From Rhizobium indicum (GTDB taxonomy: Bacteria; Pseudomonadota; Alphaproteobacteria; Rhizobiales; Rhizobiaceae): a stretch of 64,000 nucleotides of DNA. Where the stretch lies: NCBI RefSeq assembly GCF_005862305.2, contig NZ_CP054021.1, positions 3,388,501-3,452,500 on the forward strand, given 5' to 3'. Made by a program: the position numbers and the translations under genes. Below are positions 31,355 through 40,212 of this stretch, in pieces; position 1 is the stretch's first letter; each line of letters begins with the position of its first letter. The notes beneath the pieces are model-generated. The model saw only the letters and a list, made by a program, of their open reading frames with translations. It did not search any database and had not been told where the DNA came from.

Positions 31355-31775
31355 GGATCTTCCTAGTTTAGTCTAGCTTTTTATAGAGTTTTTGTCGCGT
31401 AGAGTCGTCCCCCGAATAATAATTCGGGCGGTCTCGACGTTTTTAACGCGGCGGCGCGACCATATAACGTCGTCGATCTTCATCAATACTCTAAACGGGT
31501 GAAGGGTGGAGCCAATCCCTAATCCTTTGTGATGAAAAGACAATTCACATCGGAGAAAACGGAGTGTTCTGCTTGGGCCGACACTTTCTGAATCGACATC
31601 ATAAAACCGATCGCCCACCGATTTAAGGCTTGAGCCGGACCCAGGACATAGCTTGGAAGACGAATCGCCAGGCTATCCAACGCGGTATGGAATGTGATTC
31701 GCTGCTGCTTGGGAGATTGCCGTGAGGCCAGCGAAGGGTATTGTGGCGACGGTTTCAAGCGCAACGAGGGTTGGA
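31355..31775. other. 421-bp region without a supported gene
   Basis: The region between the cyclase and the carbamoyltransferase-like gene is less GC-rich than its neighbours. It contains a palindrome CCCGAATAATAATTCGGG at 31411-31428 that could be an operator or hairpin. Two short minus-strand open frames show no recognisable protein features and no good RBS. Confidence 0.4.
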
Positions 31776-32645
31776 ATGACAGGTTCGGCCCGGAATTTTC
31801 TGGAGTTTCATGACATTCCGGAGGCCGGGCTTCGGTCGATCATCGGTCGCGCCGGTGAGCTTGCCAAAGCCTGGAATGAGCGTGCGATGCCGCAGAGCCT
31901 TGCGGGCAAACGCGTCGCGCTGATTGTCGATGACGGCGGCTGGCGTAATACCACCGCCTTCGATCTCGGCATCCAGGCGATGGGCGGTATCTGCGCGCAT
32001 GTGCCGATCGGCTTCAATGCCAGGGAGGAAACCGGCGATATCCAGGGTTATCTCGGCAACTGGTTCGACATGCTGGTGATCCGCACCAGGGAGCTCGCGA
32101 CATTGAAGGCGGTGGCGGCAGCCTCGCCGGTGCCTGTCATCAATGCGCGGACACGCTCCAACCATCCCTGCGAGACGCTCGGCGACCTTGCCTATATCAA
32201 GAGCCGGCGCGGTTCGATCGACGGATTGAAGGTCGTTGGCGTGGCGGCGGACACAAATATCCTCCGCTCCTGGGCCGAAGCGTCGATCGCATTGCCGATC
32301 GAGGTGGTGCAGGTCTATCCCGAACGCTGGCACATCAGCGACGCCGCGTTGCTCAATGGACGCTTCCGCGTGAGCACCGATATGGGCGAGCTACCGAATG
32401 CCGACGTCGTCATTACCGATTCATGGCCGGGCGATGCCGCCTCGGACGCGCTCGCCGGCTACCGGATCGGGGCCGATGTGCTCGATCGTTTGCGGGAGGA
32501 TGCGATCTTTCTGCCGTGCCCGCCGGTTACGCGCGGCCAGGAGGTGACGGCGGAGGCGATGGCGCATCCGCTCTGCCAAAGCCGCGTCGCCAAGGCCTTT
32601 CTGTTGCATGCGCAAAATGCGCTGATGGAGTGGGTCGCGACCTAG
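31776..32645 (+). CDS. aspartate/ornithine carbamoyltransferase-like protein with altered active-site motifs
   Basis: The 289-residue protein aligns by eye to the ornithine carbamoyltransferase family from NFLEFHDIPEAGLRSII to AFLLHAQNALMEWV. The carbamoyl-phosphate motif STRTR is replaced by GWRNT (in DDGGWRNTTAFDLGIQAMGG); HPTQ reads HPCE; and the ornithine-site HCLP region reads PCPP (FLPCPPVTRGQEV). Overall fold elements and the final RGxEV block are kept. It therefore may use another substrate or be a non-catalytic paralog. The start at 31776 is preceded by cgaggg. A diverged partial second copy lies at 33999-34165. Confidence 0.8.
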   Translation: MTGSARNFLEFHDIPEAGLRSIIGRAGELAKAWNERAMPQSLAGKRVALIVDDGGWRNTTAFDLGIQAMGGICAHVPIGFNAREETGDIQGYLGNWFDMLVIRTRELATLKAVAAASPVPVINARTRSNHPCETLGDLAYIKSRRGSIDGLKVVGVAADTNILRSWAEASIALPIEVVQVYPERWHISDAALLNGRFRVSTDMGELPNADVVITDSWPGDAASDALAGYRIGADVLDRLREDAIFLPCPPVTRGQEVTAEAMAHPLCQSRVAKAFLLHAQNALMEWVAT

Positions 32646-32760
32646 AGCGATTCAACTTTTAACGGAAGCGCAGAACCGCTCTATCCTTTTGTCTTTACGC
32701 AATTCCCGGCAAAAGCGCTTCGCGCTTTGCCTGGGAAAACCGCTACACACTTTTCCTGCC
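32644..32760. repeat. rhizobial intergenic repeat element
   Basis: Directly at the carbamoyltransferase stop codon begins an imperfect element with arms AGAGCG (32644-32649) and CGCTCT (32677-32682), followed by ttttgtctttacgcaattcc, aaagcgcttcgcgcttt (a second palindrome) and gaaaaccgctacacacttttcctg. This composite is of the kind seen between many Rhizobium genes. Confidence 0.65.
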
Positions 32761-33155
32761 TCGTTGAGCGATGGCGTTGGATATGATTTTGCCATCTTGG
32801 CTCTTGCGTGCTGTGTTGAGAACATCCATCGGATGCGATGGCCCTTTCGGTGCGGCGTCGCAGCCAGGTCCGGACCTCGGTTTCAAGGCTGTCGCGACTG
32901 GCGATGCGGCGGTCAAGACATTGGCGGCACAGGACGCCGATCTCGATCTCGACCATATTGAGCCAATTGGCGTGCTTGGGCGTGTAGTGGAACTCCAGAC
33001 GTCGCAAAATCCGGCGCTCCTCGGCGGCTGGGAAGGTCTGATAGACGGCGGAGGTCGTGTGGGTTGATAGGTTATCCATCACGACACGAACCTTGTCGGC
33101 GCCGGGATAGTCGACGTCGACAAGGCGCGCATGCAGATGGCCAAGTCCTCATTGG
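32760..33155 (-). pseudogene. IS630-family transposase remnant (frameshifted)
   Basis: The minus strand encodes the C-terminal part of an IS630-type DDE transposase: LVDVDYPGADKVRVVMDNLSTH, TPKHANWLNMVEIEIGVL and CLDRRIASRDSLE. The reading frame changes twice: once just before LVDVDYPG (a preceding EDLAICMRA piece is in another frame) and once after WLRRRTER, where the true C-terminus RIRWMFSTQHARAKMAKSYP continues in another frame. The N-terminal half is missing. It is a decayed fragment. Confidence 0.85.
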
Positions 33156-33300
33156 CGCGGCGGCACCGCCGTCTTCTGGAGCCCATCGGCAACATTCCAC
33201 CAGCCGAAGCTGAAGAACGATACTACGTCATGCTGGACGCGCCAGCCATGGCCGCATAGCTTAAACCAAACGGTCTCCGGCAAACCCGGGCGGTTCCCCT
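33148..33300 (+). pseudogene. IS3-family transposase C-terminal remnant
   Basis: The plus strand from about 33163 reads RRLLEPIGNIPPAEAEERYY...MAA and then TAG at 33257-33259, the common C-terminal end of IS3-family OrfB transposases. The following bases to about 33298 (ending cccgggcggttcc) look like the IS right end. It abuts the IS630 remnant, so one element probably inserted in or deleted into the other. Confidence 0.8.
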
Positions 33301-33318
33301 TGAACGAGAGAACACACA

Positions 33319-33804
33319 ATGCTTGGTTTCCTACGACGCAAAGCAGAGCCGGACCCATCACCCAAAATCCTGCGGGTTGCGTCGAAAAAGTTCAACGCCG
33401 CTGTGGGTGCTGCTATGGCGGCCATTCATGAGTTAGAGGAGATCACGACACGCGCAAAGTCTCGGATGAGCGATCAAAAGAGACCAATCGGGCAAGGAGA
33501 CCTTGAGGAAGTCCTACGAATGCTGTCCGATGCAAAGCGGCGAATTGATAGTGAAATGGAAGATGAAATAGCAAAATCTGACGATCAGGGTGACACTGAA
33601 TGGAACAAGGACGGATATGATCTACTTGTGGCTCCAACTTTTCGAATGGCCAACTCACCCCAGGAAATAATTGATCTTACGTTGAGAGCTTCAGACGGTG
33701 GCGCTAAGAGTGCCCGATTGGTGTATCAACTGGTAATTGCAGAGATGGATGTTGCTGTTGCGCGTTATTATGTGACGCTAAACACAGGCATCAAAACTGA
33801 ATAG
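33319..33804 (+). CDS. orphan hypothetical protein of lower GC content
   Basis: The 161-residue product is not recognised. It begins MLGFLRRKAEPDPSPKIL, is mostly charged and helical (AAIHELEEITTRAKSRM, EEVLRMLSDAKRRIDSEMEDEI) and has no membrane segment or signal peptide. The base composition and codon use are nearer 50% GC than the neighbouring genes, a sign of horizontal acquisition. It starts about 20 bases after the IS3 remnant; the RBS (gagaga) is weak. Confidence 0.6.
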   Translation: MLGFLRRKAEPDPSPKILRVASKKFNAAVGAAMAAIHELEEITTRAKSRMSDQKRPIGQGDLEEVLRMLSDAKRRIDSEMEDEIAKSDDQGDTEWNKDGYDLLVAPTFRMANSPQEIIDLTLRASDGGAKSARLVYQLVIAEMDVAVARYYVTLNTGIKTE

Positions 33805-33998
33805 GAGCAAACCAGCACCTAGGTCGCGAAGTTGGGTCGCCTAGTAGGTAAAGTGCTCCCCGACCCCAAATGCCACTCAGCCCGCCCGCGTTCGCCCAGA
33901 GAATGGCTTCCTCCGTCGGCCCAATCCCGCTCCTTGAGCTCCCGGATGGCGATGGACGCCTTGTCGGCCAATGCAGTGAGTTTGTCGATCAGGGTATC
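33805..33998. other. unassigned intergenic fragment
   Basis: Downstream of the orphan gene is a segment whose minus-strand reading (IDKLTALADKASIAIRELKERDW) looks protein-like but lacks a start or stop context. It may be a remnant of another mobile or chromosomal gene. I could not identify it. Confidence 0.3.
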
Positions 33999-34165
33999 TG
34001 CTCGATCGTTTGTCGGAGGGTGCGATCTCCCTGCCGTGCCCGCCGGTTCGGCGCGGCGAGGAGGTAACGGCGGGGGCGATGGAACATCCGCTCTGCCGAA
34101 GCCGTATCGCCAAGGCTTTTCTGCTGCATGCGCAGAATGCGCTGATGGAGTGGGTCGCTGCCTAG
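33999..34165 (+). pseudogene. 3' fragment of a second carbamoyltransferase-like gene
   Basis: These 167 bases match the last part of the carbamoyltransferase-like gene (32479-32645) without gaps at an offset of exactly 1520 bases, with about 20 mismatches in 165 positions (around 88% identity by my count). It encodes LDRLSEGAISLPCPPVRRGE and ends ALMEWVAA then TAG. Upstream coding sequence is absent. Many differences are synonymous or conservative, so the copy diverged as a coding gene before truncation. Confidence 0.85.
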
Positions 34166-34210
34166 TCCGGCGCCCTTGCTCCTCTGGGCGCGCTCAGGCA
34201 TTGTTGCGGC

Positions 34211-35275
34211 ATGAGGAGAGTTTTCATCTTGCTGCTGGCGTTCTGGCCGGGCTTCGCGCTAGCCGATCAGGCCTTCTATCCGGCGAAGTCGGGCAATGCC
34301 GATGCGCCGGTGCTGACGGTTTATTCCTCGCTCGACGAGCCCCTGGCGCAGCCGATGATCCGGGGTTTCCTGGACGCCAATCCCGATATCGCAGTCAAAT
34401 ATGAGGACATGCTGACCGGCGACATCTACGACCGGATCGTCCGGGAGACGGATGACGGCAAGAAGACGGCGGATTTCGCCTTCTCCTCGGCGATGGACCT
34501 GCAGGTGAAGCTTTCCAACGACGGATATGCACAGGTCAGCAACCTGCCGATGAGTGCTGCATGGCCGAAATGGGCGAACTGGCGCAACACCGCCTATGCG
34601 CTCACCTTCGAGCCGGCGGTGTTCGTCTATCACAAGCCGAGCTTTGCGCATGAGCCGGTGCCGAGTTCGCGGGCTGAATTCGTCGACTATCTGAAGCGCA
34701 AGGGCAACGAGGTCTATGGGCGGATCGGCACCTACGACATCGAGCGTTCCGGCGTCGGCTTTCTTTTCATGGCGCGCGACCAGGAGCAGTTCGGCGATAT
34801 CTGGTCGGTGATCGGGGCGATGGGGGCTGCCGGCGTCAAGCTTTATTCGACGAGTTCGGCGATCCTCGAACGCGTTGCCGACGGGCGCTTCGTGCTCGGC
34901 TACAATATTCTCGGCTCCTATGCGGCCGATTGGGCCTCGCGCTATCCCGATGTCGGCATCGTGCTGCCGAAGGATTATACCGTGGTGATGTCGCGGATCG
35001 GGCTGGTGCCGCAGGCCGCCGCCGAGCCGGAGCTTGGTCGGCGTTACCTCACCTTCTTCATGTCGAGGGAAGGGCAGACGATCATGGCGCGCGAGCTGCA
35101 GATCCCGGCCGTCAGCCCCGAGGTGGCAGGAGAGAATACCGCCAATACGCTGCAGGAACTGCTCGGCGCCCAACTGCGACCGGTGCCGGTCAGCCCCGGG
35201 CTAATGGTCTATCTCGACCAGGTGAAACGGGCGCGGCTGATTGCGCACTGGAATGAGGTTCTGCGGACGCAGTGA
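34211..35275 (+). CDS. periplasmic solute-binding protein (ABC/Fe3+-type fold)
   Basis: The 354-residue protein has a clear signal peptide (MRRVFILLLAFWPGFALA, cleavage before DQ). The mature part reads as a type 2 extracellular solute-binding protein: VLTVYSSLDEPLAQPMIRGFLDANP, DFAFSSAMDLQVKLSNDG, and GYNILGSYAADWASRYPDVGIVLP. No permease or ATPase genes are adjacent. Lone binding proteins like this are often found with TctD/TctE-type two-component genes and may serve as a sensory partner; that is inference. It lies 45 bases after the carbamoyltransferase 3' fragment. Confidence 0.85.
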   Translation: MRRVFILLLAFWPGFALADQAFYPAKSGNADAPVLTVYSSLDEPLAQPMIRGFLDANPDIAVKYEDMLTGDIYDRIVRETDDGKKTADFAFSSAMDLQVKLSNDGYAQVSNLPMSAAWPKWANWRNTAYALTFEPAVFVYHKPSFAHEPVPSSRAEFVDYLKRKGNEVYGRIGTYDIERSGVGFLFMARDQEQFGDIWSVIGAMGAAGVKLYSTSSAILERVADGRFVLGYNILGSYAADWASRYPDVGIVLPKDYTVVMSRIGLVPQAAAEPELGRRYLTFFMSREGQTIMARELQIPAVSPEVAGENTANTLQELLGAQLRPVPVSPGLMVYLDQVKRARLIAHWNEVLRTQ

Positions 35276-35657
35276 AGGCGTCAGCTTTCAGCCGGTTCAC
35301 CCTCCTTGCAGAGCTTTGGATCGCTCCGCCTGTAGCTCTCGCCAGATGAGGCTCGCGGCCATACTTCGTGGCCGCTGGAAGTACTGGTCATCCGGCAGCG
35401 AACAACCGGGATTTAGATCCGCGCCTGCCAATTACGGCAAAAAAGTGTCGTCTCCTTCTGGATATCTCGCCGATGTCAGCTAAATGACAGGGTGTTGTGG
35501 TCGCTTTGGCTACTTCTTCTCCGTGGAGGCGGAGAGTTGAAGCCTTGGGAGGTTTTCCGCTCGTCATTCAGGACGCTTGCGTCCGCTGGCCGGCCATTCC
35601 TCCCGATTCCCTTGAGAATAACAGGCGGTTTGCTCAGCCGCCGACGGAGGACACATC
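35276..35657 (+). promoter_or_regulatory. upstream region of tctCBA
   Basis: These 382 bases hold no convincing gene. A GGAGG ribosome binding site at 35646-35650 precedes the GTG start of tctC. The TctD-dependent promoter of the transporter operon would be expected here, but no boxes were assigned with confidence. Confidence 0.4.
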
Positions 35658-36602
35658 GTGAAGCATACGTTCATCGCAACCCTTCTTGCAGCGACCATCG
35701 CGCTGCCGGCCTATGCGGCCGATTACACCATCATCGCGCCCGCCGCTCCCGGCGGCGGCTGGGACCAGACGGCCCGTTCGCTGCAGACCGCGCTGCAGCA
35801 GGAGAAGATCTCCGGCAACGTGCAGGTCCAGAACGTCCCGGGCGCCGGCGGCACCATCGGCCTTGCGCAGTTCAGCAGCCAGGCTGCCGGCAACCCGAAT
35901 TCGCTGATCGTCGGCGGCTATGTCATGGTCGGCGCGATCCTCACCAACAAGTCGCCGGTGACGCTCAAGGATGTCACGCCGATCGCCCGCCTGACCGGCG
36001 AGTATGAGGCTGTCGTCGTTCCTGCCGCGTCCGAGATCAAGACCATGGCCGATCTGGTCGCGGCTCTGAAGAAGGATCCGGGTGCGGTTTCCTGGGGCGG
36101 CGGCTCTGCCGGCGGCACCGACCACATCGCCGTCGGCCTGATCGCCAAGGCTTCCGGCGTCGATCCGACGAAGATCAACTATGTCGCTTTCTCCGGCGGC
36201 GGTGAAGCGCTCGCCGCTATTCTCGGCGGCCAGGTCACGGCCGGCGTCTCGAGCTATAGCGAGTTCGAATCGCAGGTGAAGTCAGGCACGCTCCGTCTTC
36301 TCGCCGTATCCAGCGAAAAGCGTATCGACGGTGTCGATGCCCCGACACTGAAGGAAGCCGGCACCGACGTCATCATCCAGAACTGGCGCATGGTTGCTGC
36401 TGCCCCCGGCCTGTCGGCAGAGCAGGTGGCAGCCGTCACCGCCGATTTCGAGAAGCTGCACAGCTCCGCCACCTGGCAGGAAACGCTGAAGACCAAGGGC
36501 TGGGCCGACACCTATCTGTCCGGCGATGCCTTCAAGGCGCAGCTCGAAAAGGATGTCTCGGCCACTGAAGGCATTCTCAAAGACATCGGACTTGTTCAAT
36601 GA
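35658..36602 (+). CDS. tctC: tripartite tricarboxylate transporter substrate-binding protein
   Basis: The 314-residue protein has a signal peptide ([20 protein letters not shown]) and a mature region with the TctC family opening [21 protein letters not shown]. Further family blocks are [30 protein letters not shown] and [17 protein letters not shown]. It captures a carboxylate in the periplasm and hands it to TctAB. The start is GTG, well spaced from GGAGG. The stop overlaps tctB by 4 bases. Confidence 0.95.
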   Translation: MKHTFIATLLAATIALPAYAADYTIIAPAAPGGGWDQTARSLQTALQQEKISGNVQVQNVPGAGGTIGLAQFSSQAAGNPNSLIVGGYVMVGAILTNKSPVTLKDVTPIARLTGEYEAVVVPAASEIKTMADLVAALKKDPGAVSWGGGSAGGTDHIAVGLIAKASGVDPTKINYVAFSGGGEALAAILGGQVTAGVSSYSEFESQVKSGTLRLLAVSSEKRIDGVDAPTLKEAGTDVIIQNWRMVAAAPGLSAEQVAAVTADFEKLHSSATWQETLKTKGWADTYLSGDAFKAQLEKDVSATEGILKDIGLVQ

Positions 36603-37090
36603 GCGAGGATAACGCCTCCTCGGCAACCGAACGCCGCCCTGATTGGGCGGCGTTCATCATTGCCGTTTTCCTCTTCGCCATCGCCGGCGTGATGGCCTGG
36701 GATGCGTCGCATCTGAAAACGATTGCGCAGTACGACCGCATCGGTCCGGCGACAGTGCCTCAAGTGGTGGCGTTCGGCCTCTTCTGTCTCGGGATCTGGA
36801 CCGCCTTCGAAGCCTGGCGCGGCGATTTTCCCGAACGTGACCGGCAGGAAGTCGCACCCGTCATCTGGATCGTTGCCGGTCTTGCCGGCCAGATGCTGCT
36901 TTTGCGCGTCGCCGGCTTCTCGATTGCGACAGGCGTGCTGTTTGCGCTGACGGCACGCGGCTTCGGCAAACGCAAGCTCTGGATCTCGCTGCCACTTGGC
37001 ATCGTCTTCAGCTTCGTCGTCTGGGCGATCTTCTCGCAGCTGCTGCAGCTGACACTGCCGGCCGGCCCGCTCGAACATCTGTTCTTCTGA
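36599..37090 (+). CDS. tctB: tripartite tricarboxylate transporter small membrane subunit
   Basis: The 163-residue protein has four hydrophobic segments (about 17-32, 46-64, 82-112 and 124-150), as expected for the TctB small subunit. The ATGA overlap with tctC and the following tctA establish the role by context. Confidence 0.93.
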   Translation: MSEDNASSATERRPDWAAFIIAVFLFAIAGVMAWDASHLKTIAQYDRIGPATVPQVVAFGLFCLGIWTAFEAWRGDFPERDRQEVAPVIWIVAGLAGQMLLLRVAGFSIATGVLFALTARGFGKRKLWISLPLGIVFSFVVWAIFSQLLQLTLPAGPLEHLFF

Positions 37091-37178
37091 CCGCGCGGGA
37101 CGCGCTGTCAGCTCTTTTGATTTTGCGCGGCGCCCGGTTGCGAAACGCACGGCCGGAAATGCCGCTTGGGACACCAAG

Positions 37179-38696
37179 ATGAGCACATTCGAATTCCTAT
37201 GGCAGGGTATCCTGGTTGCGATGCAGCCGATGAACCTGATTTATGCGATGGTCGGCGTGACGCTCGGCACCGCCGTCGGCGTGCTTCCCGGCATCGGCCC
37301 GGCTCTCACCGTGGCGCTGCTGCTGCCCGTCACCTACAAGCTCGATCCGGGCGGCTCGCTGATCATGTTCGCCGGCATCTATTACGGCGGTATGTATGGC
37401 GGTTCGACGACCTCGATCCTGCTCAACACGCCAGGCGAAAGCGCCTCGATCGTCACCGCACTCGAGGGTAACAAGATGGCGCGCGCCGGACGCGGCGGAC
37501 CGGCGCTGGCGACAGCGGCGATCGGCTCCTTCGTCGCCGGCCTGATCGCCACGCTCGGGCTTGCCTTCATCGCGCCTTACATCGTCAAGCTGGCGCTGAT
37601 CTTCGGGCCGCGCGAGTATTTCGCGCTGATGGTGCTTGCCTTCGTCACCGTTTCATCGGCCTTCGGCGATTCGGCATTAAGGGGTCTGACCTCGCTGTTC
37701 ATCGGCTTTGCGCTCGCCATGGTCGGCATCGATCAGCAGACCGGGCAGGCCAGGCTTTCCTTCGGCATTCCCGACCTGCTCGACGGTATCGAGGTGACGA
37801 CGCTGGCCGTGGCGATGTTTGCGATCGGCGAGACGCTTTATATCGCGGCGCAGGGCAACCGGATCGCCGAGAAGGTCGAGGCGGTCAAGGGTTCGCTCTG
37901 GATGAACGCGGAGGACTGGTCACGCTCGTGGAAGCCGTGGCTGCGCGGCACGCTGATCGGTTTCCCGATCGGCGCGATGCCGGCGGGCGGCGCCGAAATC
38001 GGCACGTTCCTCTCCTATGCGACCGAAAAGCGGCTGGCGAAAAACCCGGAAGAGTTCGGCCATGGCGCGATTGAAGGGGTAGCCGGTCCCGAGGCGGCGA
38101 ACAACGCATCTGCCGCCGGCACGCTGGTGCCGCTTCTGACGCTCGGCCTGCCGACGACGGCAACGGCGGCGATCATGCTTGCCGGCTTCCAGCAATACGG
38201 GCTGCAGCCGGGGCCGCTGCTGTTTGCCACCAATCCGCAGCTCGTCTGGGGGCTGATCGCCAGCCTGCTCATCGCCAATGCGATGCTCTTGGTGCTGAAC
38301 CTGCCGATGATCGGGCTCTGGGTGCGGCTGCTGACCGTTCCGAAGCCGTGGCTCTATGCCGGCATTCTGCTGTTTGCGACGCTCGGGACGATCGGCGCCA
38401 ATCCGTCAGTGTTCGAGCTCGGCATGCTGCTCGCCTTCGGTCTGCTCGGCTATGTGATGCGGCTCTTCGGCTATCCGATCGCGCCTGCCGTGGTCGGCCT
38501 GATCCTCGGGCCGCTTGCCGAACAGCAGCTGCGCCGGGCGCTGGCGATCAGCCAGGGCGACGTCACGACGCTGGTGATGTCGCCAATCGCGGCAGGCCTG
38601 CTTATCGTTGCAGCGGCCGCCTTCCTCATCCCGCTGATCCTGCGGTTGCGCGGCAGGGGACAGGTGCTCTCGCAGCTGGCGGCAAACGAAGACTAA
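37179..38696 (+). CDS. tctA: tripartite tricarboxylate transporter large membrane subunit
   Basis: The 505-residue protein has about 12 hydrophobic segments and the TctA signatures [39 protein letters not shown] and the second repeat [19 protein letters not shown]. It forms the Na+/H+-driven permease with TctB. It lies 88 bases after tctB. Confidence 0.96.
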   Translation: MSTFEFLWQGILVAMQPMNLIYAMVGVTLGTAVGVLPGIGPALTVALLLPVTYKLDPGGSLIMFAGIYYGGMYGGSTTSILLNTPGESASIVTALEGNKMARAGRGGPALATAAIGSFVAGLIATLGLAFIAPYIVKLALIFGPREYFALMVLAFVTVSSAFGDSALRGLTSLFIGFALAMVGIDQQTGQARLSFGIPDLLDGIEVTTLAVAMFAIGETLYIAAQGNRIAEKVEAVKGSLWMNAEDWSRSWKPWLRGTLIGFPIGAMPAGGAEIGTFLSYATEKRLAKNPEEFGHGAIEGVAGPEAANNASAAGTLVPLLTLGLPTTATAAIMLAGFQQYGLQPGPLLFATNPQLVWGLIASLLIANAMLLVLNLPMIGLWVRLLTVPKPWLYAGILLFATLGTIGANPSVFELGMLLAFGLLGYVMRLFGYPIAPAVVGLILGPLAEQQLRRALAISQGDVTTLVMSPIAAGLLIVAAAAFLIPLILRLRGRGQVLSQLAANED

Positions 38697-38724
38697 AAGA
38701 AAAAGACGACCCACCCCCTCCCTC

Positions 38725-38764
38725 GAGGTCGGCCATGGAGACATGCGCCGGCCTCCTGTTTTTG
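38725..38764 (+). terminator. probable terminator of tctCBA
   Basis: An imperfect inverted repeat, gaggtcggc / gccggcctc, is followed by TGTTTTT 28 bases after the tctA stop. Confidence 0.6.
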
Positions 38765-38853
38765 CATGGCTGAGGTGATTTTCTGAGCATTGTGGAGGTC
38801 TATGCGCGATGCCATCTATGAATAGTCAATCATAGAGCAAGAGGAAAAGGACA

Positions 38854-39024
38854 ATGTCCGCACTTCGCAATTCAGTCCGTACTGGCTTCTTTGGCCGCGC
38901 ATTCGCCGTCCTTGGTGCAGCAAACGCCGTCAGCGCTGCTGTCGAAGCCGGCCGCCGCCCGCGTGCCAATGACCTCACCACACTCGGTATCGACCCAGCC
39001 TCCTTCGGTCAGGTCTCCCGCTAA
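38854..39024 (+). CDS. small Arg-containing rhizobial protein (56 aa)
   Basis: This short frame was found directly in the sequence. It encodes MSALRNSVRTGFFGRAFAVL and ends GIDPASFGQVSR. The RBS gaggaaaagg precedes the ATG by 3-4 bases, and a strong terminator follows. The GRRPRANDLTTLGIDP part resembles small DUF1127-like (YjiS-like) proteins of alphaproteobacteria. Function is unknown; some DUF1127 proteins bind RNA or affect phosphate and carbon metabolism. Confidence 0.7.
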   Translation: MSALRNSVRTGFFGRAFAVLGAANAVSAAVEAGRRPRANDLTTLGIDPASFGQVSR

Positions 39025-39051
39025 GACCTTCAAGCCATGCATGAATGAATT

Positions 39052-39086
39052 AGCCCGCAACCGGATGGTCGCGGGCTTTATTTTTA
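39052..39086 (+). terminator. Rho-independent terminator
   Basis: The stem AGCCCGC / GCGGGCT with an inner loop is followed by TTATTTTT, 27 bases after the small gene's stop. It also faces the 3' end of the convergent DUF475 gene. Confidence 0.85.
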
Positions 39087-39123
39087 GCTGCATGGGCGTG
39101 GCGCACTGCGGCTTCTTACATCG

Positions 39124-40212
39124 TCAGGCGCGAAGCTCCTCCTGCCGGGCGCCGTGATCCTCCACCCTTTCGCGTCTGTTGTGGCGGATGGACGACCAGA
39201 GGGACAGGCCGATCAAGGCCGCGCCGCCGAGCCCGGTGATAACCTCGGGGATATGCACCAGGGTCTGCGCATACATGATCACCGAGAGGATCAGGATGGC
39301 GTAGAAGGCGCCATGCTCGAGATAGCGGTATTCGGCAAGCGTTCCCTTCTCCACCAGCATGATCGTCATCGAGCGCACGTACATGGCGCCGATGCCGAGG
39401 CCGATCGCGATGACGAAGAGGTTCTGCGTCAGCGCGAAGGCGCCGATGACGCCGTCGAAGGAAAAGCTTGCATCCAGCACCTCCAGATAGATGAAGGCGC
39501 CTAGACCGCCCTTGGCGGCGGCACTCATCGTCTTTTGCGAGGCATCGAGCAGCCCGCCGACCACCTCGACCGCGAGGAAGGTGAGCAGGCCGTAGAGGGC
39601 GCAGTTGACGAAGACGGTCGCTTCCTCCCCGCCGATCAGCCAGGAGAAAACCAGCATCAGCGCCAGCACGACGGCGATTTCGATACCCTTGATGGCGGCC
39701 GAACGCGCCATCACCCTTTCCAGGCCGGGAAGCCAGTGGATTTCCTTCTTGTAGTCAAAGAAGTAGTTGAGGCCGACCATCATCAGGAAAGTGCCGCCGA
39801 AGGCTGCGATCGGCAGATGCGCGTCGTTCATGATACGGGCATATTCGGCCGGCTCGCGTGCGGCAAGCACCAGAGCATCCCAAGGGCCGATCTGTGCCGC
39901 GATCGCGACGATTGCCAGCGGGAAGACGATGCGCATGCCGAAGACGGCGATGATGATGCCCCAGGTAAGGAAGCGCTGCTGCCAGACCGGCGTCATCTCC
40001 TTCAGCTTGTTGGCGTTGACGATGGCATTATCGAAGGAGAGCGAGATCTCCAGCACCGCAAGCACCGTGCAGATGAAGAAGACGGTCGCCATGCCGCCGA
40101 TCGTACCGGTCGTCTGCCAGCCGAGCACCGCGCCGAGAACGAGGCCGAGGGCAGTGACGATGAAAGCCCAGCGGAAATAGCTGAGCGAGGATTGGGTCAC
40201 GGGTTGATTCAT
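39124..40212 (-). CDS. TerC-like DUF475 integral membrane protein
   Basis: The 362-residue protein has about nine hydrophobic segments and the TerC/DUF475 signatures LEISLSFDNAIVNA and LDASFSFDGVIGAFALTQN, each with the acidic FDN/FDG motif thought to bind a metal ion. Family members are tied to tellurite or manganese handling. The start at 40212 follows GAGGTGCGGCC; a start 21 bases upstream is less likely. Confidence 0.92.
   Translation of the reverse strand: MNQPVTQSSLSYFRWAFIVTALGLVLGAVLGWQTTGTIGGMATVFFICTVLAVLEISLSFDNAIVNANKLKEMTPVWQQRFLTWGIIIAVFGMRIVFPLAIVAIAAQIGPWDALVLAAREPAEYARIMNDAHLPIAAFGGTFLMMVGLNYFFDYKKEIHWLPGLERVMARSAAIKGIEIAVVLALMLVFSWLIGGEEATVFVNCALYGLLTFLAVEVVGGLLDASQKTMSAAAKGGLGAFIYLEVLDASFSFDGVIGAFALTQNLFVIAIGLGIGAMYVRSMTIMLVEKGTLAEYRYLEHGAFYAILILSVIMYAQTLVHIPEVITGLGGAALIGLSLWSSIRHNRRERVEDHGARQEELRA

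Noticed and set aside
29591..31366. 591-codon plus-strand frame opposite the cyclase gene
   Set aside because: The cyclase frame shows all class III motifs; the opposite frame has none.
33832..34404. 190-codon plus-strand frame across the duplicated 3' end
   Set aside because: It reads the carbamoyltransferase fragment in the wrong frame and runs into the binding-protein gene.
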